Shown in pieces: positions 32,415 through 38,599 of a stretch of 38,599 nt of DNA (position 1 is its first letter; the number at the start of each line of letters is the position of its first letter). Source of the stretch: Candidatus Limimorpha caballi (GTDB lineage Bacteria; Bacteroidota; Bacteroidia; Bacteroidales; F082); assembly GCA_018064605.1 (NCBI GenBank), contig JAGHUX010000064.1, positions 1 to 38,599 of the forward strand, given 5' to 3'. A program made the position numbers and the translations under genes. Below the pieces are notes generated by a model that saw only the letters and a list, made by a program, of their open reading frames with translations, ran no database searches and was not told the DNA's origin.

Positions 32415-34550
32415 TTAATCCTCGTCTTTCTTTGATTCCTCGTAAGCCTTGAGGAGCTTGGTCTGGACATCGGCCGGAACCTGTGCGTATTCCGCATATT
32501 CCATCGTGAACGAGCCACGGCCTGAGGTGAGTGAGCTCAATGACGTTGAGTAACGGTCCATCTCCGCGAGCGGGACTCTTGCCTTGATGATCTGGTAGTG
32601 ACGGTCTGAATCCATGCCCATGATGATGGCGCGGCGGCCCTGAAGGTCGGTGTTCACAGCGCCCATCATGTCTTCCGGCATACGGACTGTGAGGTCATAG
32701 ATAGGTTCCATAATCTTCGGGCCTGCGTTCTTGAACGCCGCCGAGAATGCCATGCGGCCTGCAATCTTGAATGCCATTTCGTTTGAATCGACCGGGTGCA
32801 TCTTACCATCATAGACATAGACGATGATGTCGCGTGCGTATGAGCCTGTGAGCGGGCCTTCTTCGAGACGCTCGTTGATACCTTTGAGGATGGCCGGCAT
32901 GAAGCGTGCATCGATGGCGCCACCGACGACGCAGTTCTTGAAGATGAGCTTGCCGCCCCACTGGAGGTCATACTCCTGAGTGTCACGGACCTGGAGGTCT
33001 GTCGGGTCGGTGTAGCCTTCATAATATGGAGCAAGTCTCAAATGCACTTCACCGAACTGACCTGAACCGCCCGACTGTTTCTTGTGACGGTAGTCGGCGT
33101 TGGCTGACTTGGTGATTGTCTCACGGTACGGGATCTTTGGTGATGCGAACTCGACGGCGATCTTGTGGACGTTGTCGAGATACCATTTGATTGTGTTGAG
33201 GTGATATTCGCCCTGGCACTGGAGTATGTTCTGTTTCAGCTCACGTGACATTGATGTGAGGATGGTCGGGTCGGTCTTGTGCATGTCGTTGAGGATGCCG
33301 CCGAGCTTTTCATCTTCCTGTGAGTTGACAGCCTTGATGGCTATTGAGAATATCGGTGTCGGGAACTTGATGGCCGGGAATGCCGCGTCTGCCGCCTTTG
33401 CATCGACGAGTGTGTCGCTGACGCGGACATCTTTCAACTTGATTGTCGAGATGATGTCGCCTGCGCAGGCTTTCTCGACGCGCTCGCGTGTCTTGCCGTT
33501 TGAGACGAGGATCTGCGAGATACGTTCCTTGTTGCCGGTGCGTGGGTTGACGAAGTCCTGTGCCTCGACGACCGAGCCGCCGTAGATACGTGCCATAGCG
33601 ACATCGCCGACGTTCTGTTCGTTTGAAATCTTGAAGAAGAACATCGCCGCCGGTTCCTCGACGCTGTTGTGGAATTCCGTGCCGTTCTCAGCGACTGCCG
33701 GAGAGACGTGTGCCGGTGACGGGCAGGCGTTGATGATGAATTCGAGGAGACGTGTCACGCCGATACCGCCTTTCGCTGCGCCGCAGATGACCGGGAAGAG
33801 TTCTCGCTTGGCGATGCCCATGCGAATACCTGCTTCCATGTCTTCCTCCGAGAGCGTGCCTTCGTCGAAGAATTTCTCCATGAGGGCGTCGTCGCCTTCA
33901 GCTGCGTGCTCGATGAGCTCGTTGTGAAGTTCTTCCGCTTTGTCAGCAAGGTTTGCAGGGATGTCCTGGATTTCAGGGGCGCCGTTGCCGTTCTTGAAGA
34001 CGAGCATCTTCTTCATGATGAGGTCGATGACCGCGTTGAAGCCCTCGCCAGTGTTCACCGGGAACTGCACCGGGGCGACTTTTTCGCCGAAATATTCCTT
34101 CAGCTGATGGATGGCATCGTCGAAGTTGGCGTTGTTGTGGTCGAGCTGGTTCATGAAGAACACGACAGGCTTGTTTGTGTTCGCGGCGTGTTTCCATGCG
34201 TTCTCTGATGTGGCTTCAACACCCGACTGCGCGTTGACGGTGAAGACCGCTGTGTCGGCGGCACTCAGACATGCGACGATGTCGCCGGAGAAATCGCTAA
34301 AGCCAGGTGTGTCTAAAATATTGATTTTCTTGTCATTATAGATAGTATATAACAAGCTGGCGTTTACAGAGATACCGCGTTCCATTTCGATTGGACGGTA
34401 GTCTGACACTGTGTTTTTGCTTTCAGTAGCGCCTTTTCTGTTGATGAGCTTGCCTTCGAAAACCATGTTTTCGGCGAGCGTGGTCTTTCCGGATTTAGCA
34501 GCTCCTATGAGAGCGACGTTCCGAATTTCGTCTGTCTGGAATACCTTCAT
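32415..34550 (-). CDS. fusA2: EF-G paralogue (EF-G2 type) translation factor
   Basis: A 711-residue elongation factor G with all five domains. G1 is GAAKSGKT (16-23), switch I ends IEMERGIS (54-61), G3 is DTPGFSDF (80-87) and G4 is NQLD (134-137). Domain IV reads GSGQFGEVHLRLAPYY, and the C-terminus has GRRAIIMGMDSD. Canonical EF-G has DxPGH in G3 and a P-loop AHIDAGKTT. Here the catalytic His is Phe84 and the P-loop is AAKSGKTT. It therefore belongs with the divergent second EF-G of Bacteroidota. The B. thetaiotaomicron EF-G2 has been described as translocating without GTP hydrolysis during carbon starvation. Whether this protein behaves likewise is inference. It is monocistronic, with promoter box TATTTTTG at 34596-34603. 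Confidence 0.88.
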   Translation of the reverse strand: MKVFQTDEIRNVALIGAAKSGKTTLAENMVFEGKLINRKGATESKNTVSDYRPIEMERGISVNASLLYTIYNDKKINILDTPGFSDFSGDIVACLSAADTAVFTVNAQSGVEATSENAWKHAANTNKPVVFFMNQLDHNNANFDDAIHQLKEYFGEKVAPVQFPVNTGEGFNAVIDLIMKKMLVFKNGNGAPEIQDIPANLADKAEELHNELIEHAAEGDDALMEKFFDEGTLSEEDMEAGIRMGIAKRELFPVICGAAKGGIGVTRLLEFIINACPSPAHVSPAVAENGTEFHNSVEEPAAMFFFKISNEQNVGDVAMARIYGGSVVEAQDFVNPRTGNKERISQILVSNGKTRERVEKACAGDIISTIKLKDVRVSDTLVDAKAADAAFPAIKFPTPIFSIAIKAVNSQEDEKLGGILNDMHKTDPTILTSMSRELKQNILQCQGEYHLNTIKWYLDNVHKIAVEFASPKIPYRETITKSANADYRHKKQSGGSGQFGEVHLRLAPYYEGYTDPTDLQVRDTQEYDLQWGGKLIFKNCVVGGAIDARFMPAILKGINERLEEGPLTGSYARDIIVYVYDGKMHPVDSNEMAFKIAGRMAFSAAFKNAGPKIMEPIYDLTVRMPEDMMGAVNTDLQGRRAIIMGMDSDRHYQIIKARVPLAEMDRYSTSLSSLTSGRGSFTMEYAEYAQVPADVQTKLLKAYEESKKDED

Positions 34551-34595
34551 TTTTTATTTTATTGTCTGATTATTATTATTTTTGAAATTTGGGGG

Positions 34596-34603
34596 CAAAA
34601 ATA
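34596..34603 (-). promoter_or_regulatory. Promoter -7 box of the EF-G2 gene
   Basis: Minus-strand TATTTTTG followed by C, about 45 bases before the start codon. Confidence 0.6.
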
Positions 34604-34628
34604 CAAAAAATAATCAAAAGTTTTTCAA

Positions 34629-35618
34629 TTATTTGCTATTATTTTTCAACACGGGGAATTTCTCATAGACTGCGTTCCACCTGTCCTCGTCCATCTTGGC
34701 GCCGACGACCTGTATGATGCTTTCGGCGAGGCAGTTGCCGAGTTCGCCGCACTGTCCGAGGCTCAGTCCGTTGATGAGACCCGCCATGAAACCGGCGGCG
34801 TACATGTCGCCCGCGCCCGTGGTGTCGATGACATCGACTTTGTTGCAGCCGATCTGCACCTTTTCGCCGCCGCGTTTGATGAGCGAGCCACGTTTTCCTA
34901 TCTTCACGACAGCGATCTCACAATGCTCCGCGATGAATTCGAGTGACTCCTCCGGCGTGCTGCCAGTCAGGCTCTTGGCCTCCTCCTCGTTGGCGAACAC
35001 GATGTCGATCTGCGGCAGTATCTCAAGCAGGAAGTCGCGGTTCGCCTCGACCACGTTGTATGATGCCAGGTCGATGGCGACTTTGCAGCCCGCTTGTTTT
35101 GAAAGCTCGATGGTTTTTCTCACAAGGTCTTGGTTCATGATAAGATAACCTTCGATATAGCAATAATCCCAGCCTTCAAAGATTTCTTTTCTCAGCATGT
35201 CGGCGGTCAGTTCGACGGCGGCGCCGAGGTGTGTGGCGAAGGTGCGTTCGCCGTCGGGCGAGATGATGGCGCGTGCCGTGCCGGTATGCGCATTACGGTG
35301 ATACACAATGGGTTTCACCCCGACTTCTTTCATCGCGTCTTCAAAGAAACGCCCCATCTCGTCGTTGCCTGTCGAGAAGATGAAGCCTGTCGGGATGCCG
35401 CATTTCGCGAGTCCGTGGATGGTGTTCGCCGACGAGCCGCCCGGCGCCATCGTGCTTTCGTATTGCCCGACGGTCTGCCCGACATTCGCCGATGCGGCGG
35501 CATCAACGTGCTGCATGGAACCTTTTGGCAAATTTAACTCTTTGAGAATGTTGTCGTTATCAATCCGTGTCAGAATGTCAACGAGGGCATTTCCTATGCC
35601 TAAAACTGATTTTTTCAT
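34629..35618 (-). CDS. PfkB-family kinase, probable adenosine kinase
   Basis: A 329-residue ribokinase-fold sugar or nucleoside kinase. It opens VLGIGNALVDILTRIDND and has the PGGSSANTIHGLAKCG sugar-binding motif (about 59-74), a GNDEMGRFFEDAMKEVGV segment, and the anion-hole/catalytic-base motif DVIDTTGAGDMYAAGF near residue 255. The GNALVD start and SSANT motif favour adenosine kinase, but nucleoside specificity cannot be read from sequence alone. It has its own promoter box (35638-35645) and is followed by the EF-G2 gene in the same direction. Confidence 0.88.
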   Translation of the reverse strand: MKKSVLGIGNALVDILTRIDNDNILKELNLPKGSMQHVDAAASANVGQTVGQYESTMAPGGSSANTIHGLAKCGIPTGFIFSTGNDEMGRFFEDAMKEVGVKPIVYHRNAHTGTARAIISPDGERTFATHLGAAVELTADMLRKEIFEGWDYCYIEGYLIMNQDLVRKTIELSKQAGCKVAIDLASYNVVEANRDFLLEILPQIDIVFANEEEAKSLTGSTPEESLEFIAEHCEIAVVKIGKRGSLIKRGGEKVQIGCNKVDVIDTTGAGDMYAAGFMAGLINGLSLGQCGELGNCLAESIIQVVGAKMDEDRWNAVYEKFPVLKNNSK

Positions 35619-35637
35619 TTATCGTTAATTTGGGTTG

Positions 35638-35645
35638 CAAAGATA
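35638..35645 (-). promoter_or_regulatory. Promoter -7 box of the PfkB kinase gene
   Basis: Minus-strand TATCTTTG followed by C, 20 bases before the start codon. Confidence 0.6.
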
Positions 35646-35732
35646 CAAAAACAAAAGAATGAATACAATGTGTATCCATTCCTTCAATTAATAACATGAA
35701 ACATAAAAAATTACACTCTGTAATCTCTATCG

Positions 35733-35806
35733 CGCCCCCTTCAGGACTTGAACCTGAGACCCCCTGATTAACAGTCAGATGCTCTAACCAACTGAGCTAA
35801 GGAGGC
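35733..35806 (-). tRNA. tRNA-Asn (anticodon GTT)
   Basis: Read on the minus strand: acceptor GCCTCCT pairs with AGGGGGC (one G-T pair). The D arm is AGCTCAGTTGGTTAGAGC, the anticodon stem-loop CTGACTGTTAATCAG has GTT, and the T arm is CAGGTTCAAGTCCTG. The discriminator is G and CCA is not encoded. It sits in the 322-base gap between the kinase and the polysaccharide cluster; the rest of that gap is AT-rich and shows no gene. Confidence 0.96.
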
Positions 35807-35840
35807 GTTTCAACAACTTCTATCTCTCCGTTTGCGAGCG

Positions 35841-35848
35841 CAAAAATA
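35841..35848 (-). promoter_or_regulatory. tRNA-Asn promoter -7 box
   Basis: Minus-strand TATTTTTG followed by CG, 34 bases before the mature tRNA 5' end. Confidence 0.55.
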
Positions 35849-35941
35849 CAACGTTTTTCAATACGTGTGACATTTTTTTTGAATTTTTTTTGGATGATTT
35901 AATTTATTGATATTCAGTTGTTTTTAAAAATTTTTAATAAA

Positions 35942-36529
35942 TTATTTTCCAAAAAAAGTCTTCCATAATATTTTTACGTCTGAAAAAAAGCTCCAATTTT
36001 CGAGATATTGTAGATTAATTTTCACCTTATCAGGATAGATGACTTCATCGTTATAGCGTTTAGGGTCGGGTTGTTGTGCCAGGATTCTGTCTTCGTGACG
36101 GTATTTCAGCGATGCCGGCCCGGTGATTCCAGGTCGAACCGTCAGGATTTTACGGTCATCGCCCTCAAGTTTGTCGGCGTAACCCGGCACGTCGGGACGC
36201 GGCCCGACAAAACTCATATCACCTATTAATATATTGATGAGTTCAAAAAATGTGTCAACTTTCGTTTCACGAAGCCACTTCCCGAAAGGAAGGATGCGCT
36301 CGTCGTCATAAACCGAAACAGAGCCTCCTTCTTCCGAGTTCTCCTTCATCGTGCGTATCTTGAAGATTCTGAATGGCTTACCATTCATGCCGATTCTCGT
36401 CTGACGGAAAATGAATTTTCCTTCAGGCATTTTCACCTTGTGAAGAATGAAAATTATCAGAAAAAACGGCGACAAGATTATCAGACTGAAGGCCGCAAAA
36501 ATCCTGTCAAACAAATATTTCAAAATCAT
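35942..36529 (-). CDS. Undecaprenyl-phosphate sugar-phosphate transferase
   Basis: A 195-residue PglC-like (short, monotopic) sugar transferase that would start a glycan on undecaprenyl phosphate. The N-terminal helix LFDRIFAAFSLIILSPFFLI, FRQTRIGMNGKPFRIFKIRT, INILIGDMSFVGPRPDVPGY and the LTVRPGITGPASLKYR segment are typical. The normal D-E catalytic pair (LDELPQ in most members) reads VDTFFE here, so the Glu position is Thr. It is the last gene of a leftward series with the GNAT-like gene (2-base gap) and a GT2. Confidence 0.9.
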   Translation of the reverse strand: MILKYLFDRIFAAFSLIILSPFFLIIFILHKVKMPEGKFIFRQTRIGMNGKPFRIFKIRTMKENSEEGGSVSVYDDERILPFGKWLRETKVDTFFELINILIGDMSFVGPRPDVPGYADKLEGDDRKILTVRPGITGPASLKYRHEDRILAQQPDPKRYNDEVIYPDKVKINLQYLENWSFFSDVKILWKTFFGK

Positions 36530-36531
36530 CT

Positions 36532-37335
36532 TCAGAATTTTAACGCGATCTCATGCATTTTCAAAATCGCCTTCACACTTTTGTTCGGGATGAGACTTCT
36601 GAACGGAAAAAGAATTTTCACGATGATTCCGAACCACCATTTATAATGGATCTTCAGCTTGCAATAAGCCTTGCGGAATTTGAAATTTTGTATCAGAAAC
36701 GGCTGAATATTAGAGTGTTCCGTAACGCTTCGTGAGCCATCGGTCACATACTTGAACTTTTTCTCGCCGAGATAATATTCATTGAGTTTGTAAAACAAAC
36801 CATAAAATGGATAGGTTGAATTATGCTTGAATTCCGGATAGATGCCATTTACACCGTATTCACAAGAACAGCCCCAGTTGTGAATTGTACAAAAACCCAC
36901 TAATTGGTTGTTTTGTTTGTTAAAGATCCCCCAAAAATCATGTGAATTTTCATTGCAATAATTCATATAAGAATCGAAAATGAATTTTGTCATTTTACGA
37001 TCTTTAATTATATAATCATCGAAAGTGGCCTTCAGAATTGGATAGCAATTGTCTTTTACACATTCAAAGTCAATGATTTTATAATCATAATAATTCAAAG
37101 ACTTCCTGATTTTACGCCTTTCATTTGACGAATGTTCCTCCAATCCCCCAAAAGAATCTTTTATTATGTACCAGAAATATGATTTTTCTTTTTGGTCGAA
37201 ATCGAAGGTGTTTCTGACAAGAAAACCACCCGATTTTAATAGTTCAAGACATTCAGCATCAGTTAGTTCGGGTTCTTTGTCTGGCGCAAAATTATAACGC
37301 CACGCATGTCGGTATATGAAAAAATCCGTTTTCAA
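36532..37335 (-). CDS. GNAT/FemAB-like protein in polysaccharide cluster
   Basis: A 267-residue soluble protein. The segments ERRKIRKSLNYYDYKIIDFE, FWGIFNKQNNQLVGFCTIHN and YPFYGLFYKLNEYYLGEKKF suggest an acetyltransferase (GNAT/FemAB) fold with a central strand pair. I recognise the fold only loosely. It may acylate a sugar nucleotide or a glycan precursor. The start overlaps the end of the upstream GT2 by four bases, and the downstream transferase begins two bases after its stop. The gene is markedly AT-richer than the conserved genes to the left, as cell-surface clusters often are. Confidence 0.7.
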   Translation of the reverse strand: MKTDFFIYRHAWRYNFAPDKEPELTDAECLELLKSGGFLVRNTFDFDQKEKSYFWYIIKDSFGGLEEHSSNERRKIRKSLNYYDYKIIDFECVKDNCYPILKATFDDYIIKDRKMTKFIFDSYMNYCNENSHDFWGIFNKQNNQLVGFCTIHNWGCSCEYGVNGIYPEFKHNSTYPFYGLFYKLNEYYLGEKKFKYVTDGSRSVTEHSNIQPFLIQNFKFRKAYCKLKIHYKWWFGIIVKILFPFRSLIPNKSVKAILKMHEIALKF

Positions 37336-38084
37336 AACAAACGTTTTTTTACTGCGTTAAAAGCATAGCAGATGAAACAAAACATTGATCTGAAAAACGG
37401 CAAGTTTTCATTGATGCGATAAACACGCCAGACATCTTTAGCCGCTTTGAGTTTTTTGCTTGATGCTGAATTGGAGGTGACACGATATTTCAGAAGTACT
37501 TCCTCTATTGGAAATGCCTTGAAACCTTTGCGCATCAGGCTGAGCCATAAAGCCATATCTTCGCTGGTGTCGTTTTTTGGCATTCTTATATCTCTGACAA
37601 TATCTCTGTCAAGCATCACCGTTCCACAACCAATTATTGTGTTTTTCAGATATTTATTATAACCAACAACACCTGCGGTTTTTATGATTTTGCCTTTAGA
37701 AATTCCTTCATTATCAATTATTTCATAATACGCATAAGAAAAACCGATTTTATGTTCAAGCATAAAACCGACCTGTTTTTCAAGTTTGTCGCAAATCCAC
37801 AAGTCGTCACAATCAAGAAATGCCATGAAACGTCCTTTGGCTCGTTCTATTGAAATGTTTCTTGTCGCAGCGATGCCTTGATGTTTCTCTGATTTAATGA
37901 GAATAATCCTGTTGTCTTTTTCACAAAAGCTTTCAACGATGCCGGTGCTTTTGTCTGTTGAGCAATCATCGGTGATTAGAAGCTCCCAGTTTTGGTATGT
38001 CTGTGAAATGACCGACTCGATGCTTTGCGCGATAAAGCGTCCGGCATTATAGCACGGCATTATTATTGATACGAGTGGTTGCAT
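37332..38084 (-). CDS. GT2 glycosyltransferase
   Basis: A 250-residue family-2 transferase: VSIIMPCYNAGRFIAQSIES, WELLITDDCSTDKST, GIAATRNISIERAKGRFMAF and the metal-binding LDCDDLW, then TSEDMALWLSLMRKG, the catalytic ED motif. There is no membrane domain apart from a weak C-terminal hydrophobic stretch. It is the first gene of the leftward AT-rich series, translationally coupled (ATGA) to the GNAT-like gene. It probably adds a sugar to the glycan begun by the transferase at 35942. Confidence 0.93.
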   Translation of the reverse strand: MQPLVSIIMPCYNAGRFIAQSIESVISQTYQNWELLITDDCSTDKSTGIVESFCEKDNRIILIKSEKHQGIAATRNISIERAKGRFMAFLDCDDLWICDKLEKQVGFMLEHKIGFSYAYYEIIDNEGISKGKIIKTAGVVGYNKYLKNTIIGCGTVMLDRDIVRDIRMPKNDTSEDMALWLSLMRKGFKAFPIEEVLLKYRVTSNSASSKKLKAAKDVWRVYRINENLPFFRSMFCFICYAFNAVKKRLF

Positions 38085-38097
38085 GCAAGGATTTCAT

Positions 38098-38472
38098 TCA
38101 ATAAAGATAAAACATCCTCTCCATCATCTGCCATTTCTCGTCGGATGTGGCGTCGGCGGAAGTGTCTTGTAATTCCGACATATACGCCTCCCACTCCGCC
38201 TGACGCGGCAATGTGGCGAGCTTGTCCATCGCGGCGTCGAGGTCGAGGTCGGCGGGCGTCTCGACAATCATGAAAAGACGCGTCCCGAGTATGTAAATCT
38301 CCATCTCAAGAATCCCGACCTGCCTGATGCCGTCGATGATCTCCTGCCATACGTTGCCTTTCTCGTGACGGCGACGGTATTCTCTTATCAGTTCAGGGTT
38401 GTCACGCAACTCCAACGTGCGGCAGTAATGCACCGTCGGAAAATCGTAACGTTTTGATTTATAACCTTTCAT
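38098..38472 (-). CDS. L-rhamnose mutarotase-like protein (DUF718)
   Basis: A 124-residue protein with the RhaM pattern: RTLELRDNPELIREYRRRHE (the substrate-site region), VWQEIIDGIRQVGILEMEIY, LGTRLFMIVETPADLDLDAA and the C-terminal EKWQMMERMFYLY. RhaM interconverts the anomers of rhamnose; close relatives act on fucose, so the sugar is uncertain. It is 14 bases upstream of the GT2 gene on the same strand but GC-richer, so it may belong to an older unit. Confidence 0.88.
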   Translation of the reverse strand: MKGYKSKRYDFPTVHYCRTLELRDNPELIREYRRRHEKGNVWQEIIDGIRQVGILEMEIYILGTRLFMIVETPADLDLDAAMDKLATLPRQAEWEAYMSELQDTSADATSDEKWQMMERMFYLY

Positions 38473-38500
38473 ATTTTTTTACACCTGTTTAACTATTTCC

Positions 38501-38599
38501 CTAATCACCTTTTTACCTTTTTACCTAATCACCTTTTTACCTTTTTACCTAATCACCTTTTTACCTTTTTACCTAATCACCTTTTTACCTTTTTACCTA
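38501..38599. repeat. 24-bp tandem repeat at the right edge
   Basis: CTAATCACCTTTTTACCTTT plus TTAC begins at 38501, 38525, 38549 and 38573, period exactly 24, and the array continues past the window. Copies are identical. There are no spacers, so it is not CRISPR. It lies upstream of the rhamnose mutarotase-like gene. Confidence 0.95.

Noticed and set aside
38501..38599. CRISPR array
   Set aside because: The 24-bp units are contiguous with no spacers, and there are no cas genes.

Overview
The window comes from a member of the Bacteroidota, most likely an uncultured gut- or rumen-type Bacteroidales. Three things point there. Genes are preceded by the phylum's -7 promoter word TAnnTTTG (often TATTTTTGC or TACTTTTGC). 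The 1238-residue protease ends in a type IX secretion sorting domain. The ftsX - DUF3098 - uppP - truB block is typical of the phylum. Base composition is mixed: housekeeping genes are GC-richer, the accessory islands AT-rich.

Layout. 1-5100 is a heavily eroded accessory island: a higBA toxin-antitoxin pair, a second higA remnant, a Gly-rich lipoprotein, an antitoxin-like gene next to the tail of a deleted PIN toxin, a truncated RhuM gene and a DUF4143 ATPase. The 3' end of nadD recurs twice in it as short direct repeats. 5099-8230 holds nadD, yicC, a small DUF2442 gene and rocD (ornithine aminotransferase). 8251-18750 is a second plastic region: insertion-sequence scars, a secreted M6 metalloprotease with five 76-residue repeats, a 901-residue DUF4236/TerB-like/AAA+ membrane ATPase, a second DUF4143 ATPase flanked by two tails of vanished type IIG restriction-methylases, and a ~210-bp promoter-bearing segment present twice.

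18755-25125 has sstT, a lone PTS EIIC-like transporter, a membrane protein/XRE regulator pair and the truB-uppP-DUF3098-ftsX group. 25265-28333 runs as one overlapping series: DUF4160, DUF2442, mlaE, mlaF and a GT90 glycosyltransferase. 28383-35618 contains cvpA, elbB, a GT2 gene with a flippase-like membrane protein, ruvC, an EF-G2-type elongation factor lacking the catalytic histidine, and a PfkB/adenosine kinase. After tRNA-Asn, 35942-38472 is the start of a surface-polysaccharide cluster: sugar-phosphate transferase, GNAT-like protein, GT2 and a rhamnose mutarotase-type protein. A 24-bp tandem array runs off the right edge.

The most notable signals are these. Both DUF4143 ATPase genes share one upstream design: a TAnnTTTG promoter, then a transcribed leader with three short direct repeats, then the gene. 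nadD's 3' end has been copied beside successive accessory genes. The DUF4236-TerB-AAA+ protein has an unusual domain combination. All assignments come from reading motifs; no database search was run.
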